A stretch of DNA of 64,000 nucleotides from Emticicia sp. BO119 (GTDB taxonomy: Bacteria > Bacteroidota > Bacteroidia > Cytophagales > Spirosomataceae). The stretch is from NCBI RefSeq assembly GCF_013912375.1, contig NZ_JACETV010000001.1:1488001-1552000 (forward strand). The letters run 5' to 3'. Shown here piece by piece: positions 28,009-35,912 of this stretch. Both the position numbers and the translations under genes were made by a program. The stretch's first letter is position 1. Every line of letters starts with the position of its first letter. The notes beneath the pieces were generated by a model. It searched no databases, was not told the DNA's origin, and saw nothing but the letters and a program-made list of their open reading frames with translations.

Positions 28009-28602
28009 TTATCTCAATGCCAGCTTGATCAATTGTTCAAGCGTAATTTCATTTCCTTCACGCTTAATTATCATATCAATACTTTTCTCTGCTACTGCTC
28101 TTGCAATACCTAATGTAACTAAAGCAGTAAGTGCTTCATTACGTAAGGCAGAATTTGCAGGAGCAAAAATGTTTGGTGTGACGCCTCCTAATAAAGATTC
28201 TTTTTTAAGTTTATCTTTTAATTCGATAATTGCTCTTTGGGCAGTTTTCAAACCTATACCTTTAATACTTTGTATCGTTCGGACATCTTCTGAGATAATA
28301 GCATGTTTAATTTCGGCCGATGATAAGGATGAAAGCATAATCATTGCCGTGCTTGGACCAATGCCCGAAACACTGATTAAATCTTCAAATAATTCTTTCT
28401 CTGCACCTTCAAAAAATCCAAAAAGGGTATGAGAATCTTCTCGAATTATTAACAATGTATGTAATTTACATCTCTCACCGGTATTATGAAGAGCTGCATA
28501 AGTTTGCAGGGAAATTTTTACCTGATAACCTACACCAGAGACATCAATAATTACATAGGTTGGGTCTTTATAGGCAAGTTTACCATCAAGATAAGCAATC
28601 AT
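28009..28602 (-). CDS. ruvA: Holliday junction branch migration protein RuvA
   Basis: The 197-aa DNA-binding subunit of the RuvAB branch-migration complex. Domain I begins MIAYLDGKLAYKDPTYV. Domain II contains tandem helix-hairpin-helix motifs (LISVSGIGPSTAMIMLS and SIKGIGLKTAQRAIIELKDK, about 75-130). The flexible linker and C-terminal domain III (ALVTLGIARAVAEKSI) are present. It lies upstream of sprA on the same strand, about 210 nt apart. ruvB and ruvC are not in the window. Confidence 0.96.
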   Translation of the reverse strand: MIAYLDGKLAYKDPTYVIIDVSGVGYQVKISLQTYAALHNTGERCKLHTLLIIREDSHTLFGFFEGAEKELFEDLISVSGIGPSTAMIMLSSLSSAEIKHAIISEDVRTIQSIKGIGLKTAQRAIIELKDKLKKESLLGGVTPNIFAPANSALRNEALTALVTLGIARAVAEKSIDMIIKREGNEITLEQLIKLALR

Positions 28603-28718
28603 GTTGTTTTACAGATTTTGAATTTCTGCACTTGATTTTAAGGATTAGAAAAACGTTTGAACCGTAAAGAAAGAAAAAATATATGACTTTTTAGCAATTT
28701 ACAGTTTTTAGGGCTGTA

Positions 28719-29261
28719 TTATTTTATGATATTAAGGCGTATTCCGCCACTAACTTGCCCATTTAAGAAAAAAGGAGAGGGGAGTGCTTCAAGATAAACG
28801 CCGCCATCCAAAAAGAACCCCATATTATTAGGTAACTTAAATTCCAATCCAGCAGTACCAGTCGGCCCTAAAGAAATTTTACTTACTGATTTGATACTTT
28901 CATTTCGCCACGCATCAGGAAAATGTTTTCTTGAATTGATTTGCCCACCAAAGCCATAGTAGACGTGCCCCCAGTCTTTACCGAAAAGTGAATGATGATA
29001 TAAATAAATACCCTGAATCATCAACCCCGCTGTTTTGTATTCACCATTATTATATCTACGATTGTTGTTATACAATAGTCCATAAGTACCTATGTTAACA
29101 TCAAAGGCCCGATCACCATTCTGAAAATATTTTCTTAGATTAAGCCCTACGGGTTCACCAATCCGAAAACCTACAGCCCAGTTATAGTCATATTGAGCAT
29201 GGAGAGTAGTGGTTGAGGAAACAAGGAGAATAGGAATAACCAAAAACAGTAATTTTTTCAT
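28719..29261 (-). CDS. Putative outer-membrane beta-barrel protein
   Basis: A 180-aa protein with a clear signal peptide (MKKLLFLVIPILLVSS... cleavage after HAQ, about residue 23). The mature part is a set of short amphipathic strands with Gly and aromatic residues (for example WAVGFRIGEPVGLNLRKYF and MIQGIYLYHHSL), and it ends with a strand typical of small 8-stranded barrels. I recognise no specific family. The role could be structural or porin-like; this is inference from composition. It lies upstream of ruvA in the same direction, with about 120 nt between. Confidence 0.68.
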   Translation of the reverse strand: MKKLLFLVIPILLVSSTTTLHAQYDYNWAVGFRIGEPVGLNLRKYFQNGDRAFDVNIGTYGLLYNNNRRYNNGEYKTAGLMIQGIYLYHHSLFGKDWGHVYYGFGGQINSRKHFPDAWRNESIKSVSKISLGPTGTAGLEFKLPNNMGFFLDGGVYLEALPSPFFLNGQVSGGIRLNIIK

Positions 29262-29350
29262 GATTCAAATTTTATGTGATTGGGAAAGGATATTAAAACA
29301 AATATAACGACAATCTAACGAATAACAGCCCCCATTTATTCAATAAAAAA

Positions 29351-29374
29351 GCGTCTGAATTTTATTTCAGACGC
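29351..29374 (-). terminator. Rho-independent terminator with A/T-tracts on both sides
   Basis: A perfect 9-bp stem (29351-29359 with 29366-29374) is flanked by six A on each side in plus-strand reading. On the minus strand it therefore ends in T6. It closes the ABC/DUF3299 cluster. Confidence 0.85.
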
Positions 29375-29401
29375 AAAAAATGGTTTTTTGTCACCCAAAA
29401 A

Positions 29402-29854
29402 TTATTGGACTAAATCTGCATTAGATAAAATATAATTTAGTTCATTAATATCGTCAGCGTTAAGTTTCAATGTGCCTTTTACAGTTATACGGTCATCAGT
29501 ATTAAAACGCTTGGTTGTTTTCTTAAATTTTACCTGTACAACTGATTCAGGTCCGGCTTGTCCACAAAAAAAACATGAACTATATGGATTGGCCGATAGT
29601 ACATACATATTGGCATCGACATCCACTGGAATCATATAACCGGTAAGAACTACATCTTTACCCTGTAATCCGGCGACTTTTGGGCCAAAGGTGGGATATA
29701 AAATAAACATTGATTCTTCTGCACTCCATTTCTTTTTAAAGGTTACATCTCTCAAAGTCTCCCATGTAATTTTGGTTGGTTCTTCAACAAAACCGAAAGA
29801 AATAGCTCCTAAAAATGCAAGGTTAATGATTAAATATTTTGATAGATTTTTCAT
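29402..29854 (-). CDS. Exported DUF3299-like protein
   Basis: A 150-aa protein with a signal peptide (about 1-23). The body resembles DUF3299: an N-terminal 'TWETLRDV' segment, a 'LQGKDVVLTGYMIPVD' strand pair, and a CFFCG motif (about 93-97) followed by a strand-rich end. The function of DUF3299 is unknown. In other bacteria it is found beside an ABC ATPase/FtsX-like permease pair, including zinc-regulated loci of Vibrio (recalled, not checked). The same neighbours occur here, so it is probably a periplasmic partner of that transporter. The two Cys could bind metal or be redox-active. Confidence 0.7.
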   Translation of the reverse strand: MKNLSKYLIINLAFLGAISFGFVEEPTKITWETLRDVTFKKKWSAEESMFILYPTFGPKVAGLQGKDVVLTGYMIPVDVDANMYVLSANPYSSCFFCGQAGPESVVQVKFKKTTKRFNTDDRITVKGTLKLNADDINELNYILSNADLVQ

Positions 29855-29955
29855 TTTTCATACCCTTTTCCAAGAAAAGGAACGTTTAGTTTATAGATGT
29901 TTCCCTCGTTTAAACCGAGTAATGATGAAATTATTGTTTAAAATTACGAGATAAA

Positions 29956-31185
29956 TTATTCTTCAGCAAGTGTTCTCGAAATATTCAATTTATAAATATT
30001 AATTGATGGTAAGGCAGCGGCTAAAATTCCGATAGCTAATGCGCCCGCAAAAAGATAAATTTCTCCTGTCTGGATGCTCATCTGACTAACATCAAAATGG
30101 AATTTTTTGCTGATCTGATTTGAAATCAGAATGATACCAATGCGGCTTAAAACTATTCCAGCCATAAAACCAAATAAGGCTAATAAGACTCCCTCTAATA
30201 ACAGCATTAAGAACAAACGAGTTCGGCTTGCACCCATTGAAAGCATCAAGGCCATCTCATATTTTCGTTCTTTTAGTGAATTATACAAAGATACAAAAAC
30301 ACTTATACCCGATATAAGCATAATAACTGCGGCTAATATTTGCAGCCCGTCAACACCAATGCCTAATAATTCAAATAGCCGATTTACTTCAATAGAAGGT
30401 AAAGCTGCTTGTAGTTTCGAATTCTGATTTATATTACGAGGCATACTCATTAAGCCCATTGGAGAGCGAAATTTTATCAGAGCACTTGTTATTTCACGCT
30501 TATCCATATCTACATCTTCTTCATTCTCAGGATGTTCGGCCACTTTATCCTCTGAATTTTCCATTTCTTCATTATGCTCATGAATATTCCAGATACTACT
30601 CAGGCTCGTCAGTACAAGATTATCAATAACCGAATTGTTAAACGCTAATATACCTACAACTTTATATTTAGTGTGGTCATGTACCTCGCCTGCTGCATCT
30701 AATCCGTGAGCACTTGCAAAAGAATCGCCTATCTTTAAGTCTGTATTTAATGCTACCTGGGCACCCAAAATCACATCTAAGTCTTTTTTGAAGAGTATAC
30801 CCGTTTCAATATTTGCTTTAAAATGTTCTAAATATTTTTTATTCGTACCAACAATCCGATAGCCCAGGTAATTATCTCCCATTGATAATGGAATCATTTC
30901 TTTTACCAAAGGATTTTGTGCAATTTCCTGTATATCACTCAGATATACATTTCCTGTAGGGTTGTCTATCTGGTAAACACTTGACAAAATTAATTGTAAT
31001 GGACTGCCCTTCGCACCAATTACCATATCAATTCCACTAATGTTTTTAGTAAATTTATCTTGTAACTGTTTGCCCAGAAGTAATAATAAAGAAATTATTG
31101 CAATGCCAAGCGTCATTAATAAGATACACAAAAAACTGTTAAGTTTTTTGTCAAGTATATTTTTCCAACTTATTTTAAGTAGCAT
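29956..31185 (-). CDS. FtsX-like ABC transporter permease with a His/acid-rich insert
   Basis: A 409-aa permease of the LolC/MacB type. It has an N-terminal TM helix (about 17-37), a periplasmic core domain, and three C-terminal TM segments (about 280-300, 330-350 and 375-395) with the coupling-helix motif KERKYEMALMLSMGAS. The periplasmic domain contains HDH (about 171-173) and a strongly acidic, His-containing insert (about 200-225, starting IHEHNEEME), which could bind divalent metal. It sits 52 nt after the ATPase gene and upstream of the DUF3299-like gene, so the three form one transporter unit. A metal-related role is inference. Confidence 0.87.
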   Translation of the reverse strand: MLLKISWKNILDKKLNSFLCILLMTLGIAIISLLLLLGKQLQDKFTKNISGIDMVIGAKGSPLQLILSSVYQIDNPTGNVYLSDIQEIAQNPLVKEMIPLSMGDNYLGYRIVGTNKKYLEHFKANIETGILFKKDLDVILGAQVALNTDLKIGDSFASAHGLDAAGEVHDHTKYKVVGILAFNNSVIDNLVLTSLSSIWNIHEHNEEMENSEDKVAEHPENEEDVDMDKREITSALIKFRSPMGLMSMPRNINQNSKLQAALPSIEVNRLFELLGIGVDGLQILAAVIMLISGISVFVSLYNSLKERKYEMALMLSMGASRTRLFLMLLLEGVLLALFGFMAGIVLSRIGIILISNQISKKFHFDVSQMSIQTGEIYLFAGALAIGILAAALPSINIYKLNISRTLAEE

Positions 31186-31237
31186 TTTTTGAGTATTCGT
31201 ATAAGGTTTTGTAGATGGAGTTTGTCCATCAATTAAT

Positions 31238-31867
31238 TTAACTCAGTATAATTTTATTACTAAATTTATCTTTCAGACGCTGGTCATGTGTAACTATTAC
31301 CAATGCCGCACCAATACTTTTAGATTGGTTTTCAAGAAGGTTAATTACTTTATCACAATTTTCATCATCAAGATTCGATGTTGGTTCATCAGCAAGAATT
31401 ACGTCAGGATTATTCATTAGAGCTCGAGCAATGCTTACTCTCTGTTGCTCCCCACCACTTAAAAGTGTTGTCTTTTTGTCTAATAGTTCATAAAAACCCA
31501 GGCTCTTGGCTAATCGTACAGCCTGTTCTTTTGATAGAGGCTTTTCTGCCAGGTAATTAGCTAAAATCAGGTTCTCTAATACGCTTAATGAGCTCACAAA
31601 ATGAGATTTCTGATAGATGATACCTAAATGCGAAGCACGCATTTTTGTTGCTGCTTTAGGCTGTAATTTTGCAAACTCCTGATTGTTTATCTGAATCGAA
31701 CCGCTTTCAGGTTGAAGCAATAATGCCAGAAGGTGTAGAAGGGTAGTCTTTCCGGTGCCTGAATTTCCTAATATCAGAAGGGCATCACCTTGAGCACAGG
31801 AAAAGGATGGAAAACTGAATTTTCTTTGGGATTTATATGAAAATGCGAGATTTGAAACAGTAAGCAT
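31238..31867 (-). CDS. ABC transporter ATP-binding protein (LolD/MacB-type)
   Basis: A 209-aa nucleotide-binding subunit. It has the Walker A GNSGTGKTTLL (about 33-43), the ABC signature LSGGEQQRVSIARAL (about 136-150), the Walker B VILADEPTSNLD (about 155-166) and the switch His in VTHDQ (about 192-196). It is the first gene of the ATPase-permease-DUF3299 unit. A TATCTTTG -7-like element lies at 31884-31891 on the minus strand, but no matching -33 TTG is seen. It is too far from, and not co-oriented through to, the permease array at 33.4-48.2 kb to be its obvious partner. Confidence 0.93.
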   Translation of the reverse strand: MLTVSNLAFSYKSQRKFSFPSFSCAQGDALLILGNSGTGKTTLLHLLALLLQPESGSIQINNQEFAKLQPKAATKMRASHLGIIYQKSHFVSSLSVLENLILANYLAEKPLSKEQAVRLAKSLGFYELLDKKTTLLSGGEQQRVSIARALMNNPDVILADEPTSNLDDENCDKVINLLENQSKSIGAALVIVTHDQRLKDKFSNKIILS

Positions 31868-31923
31868 TCAGGGTATTTTTGGTCAAAGATAAGCATTTGC
31901 AACTATATTGCATAAATGTTTTG

Positions 31924-31957
31924 TTGTAGATTTGAAATTTTTATTTCAAATCTACAA
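31924..31957. repeat. Perfect 15-bp inverted repeat between divergent genes
   Basis: Arms 31924-31938 and 31943-31957 are perfect inverted repeats with a 4-nt T loop. No gene ends here: the ATPase starts leftward at 31867 and the AraC-type regulator rightward at 32051. An operator or a regulatory hairpin is therefore more likely than a terminator. An AT-rich palindrome of this kind could also be a remnant of a small mobile repeat. Confidence 0.6.
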
Positions 31958-32050
31958 ACCTGGAAGGTTTTTAGAAAAAAAAGAATAGAATTTGTGAAAA
32001 AATATTTTACTTGTCACTAAATTTCTTAAGCCTAATTTCTAATTCTGTTC

Positions 32051-33343
32051 TTGAAAAAAAAACTGATTATTTCTTTTATTTTATTGCTGCTTGTTACTCT
32101 ATTGCAAGCCCAGACTTCTATTTATTATCTGAATAATACACCTGACATTGATGGCTTGGCTGATGACTGGGATATGCAAAAGGCAAAGCTTTTTCAATCT
32201 AAGGCCAAAAATGTATATTCAGTCAATCAGGCCAGGTATATTTTAGGTTTTGATGAACAAAATTTATATGGGTTGTTTCAGATTACGGATAGACATCTAA
32301 CAGATCTGGCATTAGATAAAAGTGGAAGCCCACGCCTGACTTTTAACGATGCCATTGAATTATACATTGACGCCAAAAATAATAGTAGACAGATAATGGA
32401 CGCCTCTGATTATCAGATTATTATTGATTTAAATAGCAATATAACTGTATTCAGAGGAGGTGATAGGTTTTTAGTACAAGTTGATGAAGCGTTAGTACCT
32501 AAAGATACAATAACTGCTAATTTTGTGATTGACGTAAAAACAACACATGAGGGAAGTCTGAATAATGGTAGAGATATTGATAATCAATATATTATAGAAT
32601 TCAGATTACCCTGGGCTTCATTAGGGGTTGTGCCTATTGAAGGGGAATTCTTTAAAATGGATATATGTTTTAATGATGCAGATGAATTTCTGGATATTAA
32701 ACCGCTGTCTGAAGGTGACCCGATTCCACATTATAGCTATGAAAGTATTACCGGAAATACGGATTTTGGTTATCCGGATAAATGGACAAAAGCTAAATTA
32801 GTTGGCCATTTATCATGGTGGAAAAAACTGAATGAAAAGTATGGGCATTATTGGTGGATATTATCACTAATAATTATTCTAATCTTTATTCCTGCAATTG
32901 TATATCTTTCAATATCAAATACTAACTTAAGGCACATACAGCCTAAGTCAGTTGAGGTTGATAGAAAACTGGGTTTGATTTTTTCTGAAGAAGACAAACA
33001 AAAAAAACAAGAGATAAACTCAGAGAAAGCATTTGTTAAAAATACCAGGCGGTTTATCTTACAGCAATTGGATAATGATATTACTCCAGCTGACTTAGCT
33101 TCGGAGTTAGGTATCAGCATACGTCAATTACAAAGAATCTTTAAAGAAGAACTCGATATTACGCCTAATGCCTTTATAACAACTTTAAAAATGGAAGCAG
33201 CTGCTTCAATGCTACAAGCTGAAGAAAGAAATATTTCGGAAGTTGCGTATGCCATTGGTTTTTCAGACCCAGCCTATTTTGCAAAAGTCTTTAAAAAATA
33301 TTTCAGGCAAAGCCCGAAAGAGTATATAAAAAACAAAACCTAA
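32051..33343 (+). CDS. Membrane-spanning AraC-family regulator with a CBM9-like exported sensor domain
   Basis: A 430-aa protein with an unusual layout. Residues 1-20 are a signal peptide (cleavage near LLQAQ). Residues 22-250 form a CBM9-like beta-sandwich (PDIDGLADDW, FNDAIELYIDAKN and YIIEFRLPWASLG are typical). A single TM helix spans about 266-288. A linker leads to a C-terminal AraC-type HTH pair (about 330-430) with SIRQLQRIFKEELD and the family signature FSDPAYFAKVFKKYFRQSP. The sensor would face the periplasm and the DNA-binding domain the cytosol, a one-component transmembrane design. The start is TTG 32051, the only option downstream of an in-frame stop that keeps the signal peptide. 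A carbohydrate ligand is inferred from CBM9. Confidence 0.88.
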   Translation: MKKKLIISFILLLLVTLLQAQTSIYYLNNTPDIDGLADDWDMQKAKLFQSKAKNVYSVNQARYILGFDEQNLYGLFQITDRHLTDLALDKSGSPRLTFNDAIELYIDAKNNSRQIMDASDYQIIIDLNSNITVFRGGDRFLVQVDEALVPKDTITANFVIDVKTTHEGSLNNGRDIDNQYIIEFRLPWASLGVVPIEGEFFKMDICFNDADEFLDIKPLSEGDPIPHYSYESITGNTDFGYPDKWTKAKLVGHLSWWKKLNEKYGHYWWILSLIIILIFIPAIVYLSISNTNLRHIQPKSVEVDRKLGLIFSEEDKQKKQEINSEKAFVKNTRRFILQQLDNDITPADLASELGISIRQLQRIFKEELDITPNAFITTLKMEAAASMLQAEERNISEVAYAIGFSDPAYFAKVFKKYFRQSPKEYIKNKT

Positions 33344-33417
33344 CACCCTTAAAGAAGAATTTAAGAAAAATGTAAAATTTCATTTCTTAAACTCTCCTTT
33401 AGGTTTTGGCAGCTCTC

Positions 33418-35820
33418 TTATTCCGTCTTTAAGCTTCTTACAGGATTGACCAATGCAGCTTTTATAGCCTGATAACTAACTGTTATAAGTGTAATCAATA
33501 TTGCACCTATACTTGCAACAACGAAAATCCACCAGGATATATCAGTTTTGTATGTATATTTTTGCAACCAATTATTCATGAAGTAATAGGCAACCGGAGT
33601 AGCAATCACTAAAGAAATACAAACCAATAGTACAAAATCCTTTGATAATAATTGCCATAAATTAAATACGGATGCTCCTAATACTTTTCTTACACCAATT
33701 TCTTTAGTTCGTTGTTCTGCCATGAAAGATGCTAACCCAAATAACCCGAGACACGAAATAAATATGGCTAATGAGGCAAAAATAGCTGCTAAAGTACCAA
33801 TTCGCTCTTCAGTAGCGAACTTAGCCGCAAATTCGCTATCTGCAAATTTGTAATCAAATGGGGCAGCTGGGATAATTTTCTTGAATATTTTCTCAATAAC
33901 CGCAATTGACTCACTTGCGCTTTTCTTAGGATTTAATTTAAGATTTATCCAGTTTGAATTGCCGTCGCTCAAAAAATAGATTGTTTGTTTTACGGGTTCA
34001 AAAGGAGATTCCATCACCATATCTTTTATTATACCGATAATTTTAAAATTGGGGTCTTTCTCATCAGTACCCCACTTGATTATTTTTCCGATAGGATCTT
34101 TTATACCCATAAATCGGATGGCAGCTTCATTTAAAACTATTGAAGAAGAATCAGTAGAAAAATTTTTAGATAAGTCTCGCCCTTCTTTAAATTGCCAGCC
34201 TACTGTTTTTCCAAAATTATGAGTTACCCATATTGTAGCAAAATCGGGCGTAAGGTTAGGGTCTTTCCCTTCCCAGTAAAACCCACCGTTATTTGACCAT
34301 ACACCTGTTAATGGACTTGAAGATTCAGCCATTTCTATAACTGCCCCTGAATTTTTTAATTCTCTCTGCAATACATCAAATTTGCCATAAAAATCAGGAG
34401 ATTTCTTTTGGATCATCATTAAGTTACTTCTATTATAACCTATCGGACGATTCTTAGTAAACTGTATTTGTGAATAGATGATAATAGTGCCGATGATTAA
34501 AGTGACTGAAACTGTAAATTGTAGAACCACCAGAACCTTACGGGGGATTGAAGCAAAACGTCCAACTTTAAAAGTTCCTTTCAATACTTTCACGGGTTGG
34601 AAAGATGATAAATAGAGGGCAGGATAACTTCCGGCAATAAAACCTGTAACGAGAATGAATAGTAGATTTAAAACCCAGAAATACGGATTACTCCAAAGTA
34701 AACTTATTTTTTTATCTGCAATTGTATTAAACCAGGGTAAACTGATTAACACCAAAATTATTGAGAGAATAAAAGCAAAGAATACAATCAGTAACGACTC
34801 GCTAAAGAATTGACTTATCAATTGAGTACGCAATGAACCAATTGCTTTCCGGATTCCCACTTCTTTGGCTCTTTTTTCAGATCTCGCAGTACTTAGATTC
34901 ATGAAATTAATACAAGCCAATAACAAAACAAAAATACCTACGACACCAAACAGCCAAACGTACTCAATTAATCCTCCTGATTTAACCCCGTTTTCCCAGT
35001 TAGACCTGAGATGCCAGTCGGCCATTGGATTCAGATAAATTTCTGCTTTAAATTTCTTCTCATCCTCCGGAACTCTGTTCAATTTTGCATTGAGAATACT
35101 TTTATCAACAGAAGCAAAATCAGTGTTATCCGCAATCTGGGCAAATAGCTGAAAGGAATTATTACCCCATTGGTTTTCATCACGCGCTCTTCTAACCCAA
35201 TCTTCCGAACTCACATATAACTCCCATGGAGCGATAAAAGTAAGATTTTTAAAGCGTGTATTATAGGGTAAATCCTTAAATACACCAGTTACTTTCACAT
35301 CTAATTTACTATCTATTCTAAGTGTTTTATTTAAAGGATCCGAATCCCCAAAAAAAGCTTTGGTAGTTGATTCAGATAATAAAATAGAGTTTGGATCTTT
35401 CAGCCCATCATGAGTACCATTTATCATTTCTAATGAAAATATCCTGGGGGCATCAATATCCATATAAACACCTGTTCTGGATAGTTTTGTGTCTCCCATT
35501 GTCAGAATATGGTCACCTACCCATGACGAATTGGCCAAGTACTTAAAATTACCACCATATTGTGTTCGTAATTCTTTCGCTAAAGGAAAAGGGATAGAGT
35601 TTTGTGAATATACTTGTCCGTTAGCGGTTTGATGCTGCATTACCTGTGCAATACGGTCATAGTTTTTATGATATTTGTCGTATGACAACTCGTCAAACAT
35701 CCAGAGGCCAATAAGCATGGCAACAGTCATGCCTGTGGCCAGCCCAAAAATGTTAATAAAAGAATATCCTTTGTGTTTCAAAAGGTTTCGGAATGCGATT
35801 TTAAAGTAATTGCTTATCAT
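33418..35820 (-). CDS. Fused FtsX/MacB-type ABC permease, array copy 1 (promoter-distal)
   Basis: An 800-aa inner-membrane permease made of two fused MacB/FtsX-like halves. Each half has one TM helix, a periplasmic core domain and three TM helices. Cytoplasmic coupling motifs follow the second TM of each half: EKRAKEVGIRKAIGS (about 313-327) and EQRTKEIGVRKVLGAS (about 700-715). It ends NPVRSLKTE, the shared terminus of the array. It starts MISNYFKIAFRNLLKHKGYS, nearly the same as copies 2 and 5. No ATPase is encoded in the array. The cargo is unknown; related transporters export peptides, antibiotics or lipoproteins, or work as mechanotransmitters. Confidence 0.9.
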   Translation of the reverse strand: MISNYFKIAFRNLLKHKGYSFINIFGLATGMTVAMLIGLWMFDELSYDKYHKNYDRIAQVMQHQTANGQVYSQNSIPFPLAKELRTQYGGNFKYLANSSWVGDHILTMGDTKLSRTGVYMDIDAPRIFSLEMINGTHDGLKDPNSILLSESTTKAFFGDSDPLNKTLRIDSKLDVKVTGVFKDLPYNTRFKNLTFIAPWELYVSSEDWVRRARDENQWGNNSFQLFAQIADNTDFASVDKSILNAKLNRVPEDEKKFKAEIYLNPMADWHLRSNWENGVKSGGLIEYVWLFGVVGIFVLLLACINFMNLSTARSEKRAKEVGIRKAIGSLRTQLISQFFSESLLIVFFAFILSIILVLISLPWFNTIADKKISLLWSNPYFWVLNLLFILVTGFIAGSYPALYLSSFQPVKVLKGTFKVGRFASIPRKVLVVLQFTVSVTLIIGTIIIYSQIQFTKNRPIGYNRSNLMMIQKKSPDFYGKFDVLQRELKNSGAVIEMAESSSPLTGVWSNNGGFYWEGKDPNLTPDFATIWVTHNFGKTVGWQFKEGRDLSKNFSTDSSSIVLNEAAIRFMGIKDPIGKIIKWGTDEKDPNFKIIGIIKDMVMESPFEPVKQTIYFLSDGNSNWINLKLNPKKSASESIAVIEKIFKKIIPAAPFDYKFADSEFAAKFATEERIGTLAAIFASLAIFISCLGLFGLASFMAEQRTKEIGVRKVLGASVFNLWQLLSKDFVLLVCISLVIATPVAYYFMNNWLQKYTYKTDISWWIFVVASIGAILITLITVSYQAIKAALVNPVRSLKTE

Positions 35821-35912
35821 GATTTTGTAAAGGTTAATAGAAAATGGAGAAAGGAATAAGGTTTAGGTAGCAAGGTTTTTACTTTCTCCATTCTCCGTAT
35901 TTCGTTCTCTAT
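35821..35912 (-). repeat. 92-nt spacer, duplicate of 38301-38392, with an 11-bp inverted repeat
   Basis: This spacer is identical to the one at 38301-38392 at about 83 of 92 positions (counted by eye) and has the same length. It contains a perfect 11-nt inverted repeat (35843-35853 with 35882-35892). Confidence 0.75.

Noticed and set aside
28025-28432. 135-aa plus-strand ORF opposite ruvA
   Set aside because: It lies fully within ruvA, has no family features and is a shadow frame.
31238-31867. This ATPase as the partner of the six-permease array
   Set aside because: It is in a unit with its own permease and DUF3299-like gene, and a plus-strand regulator separates it from the array. Trans use cannot be excluded, but the sequence gives no support.
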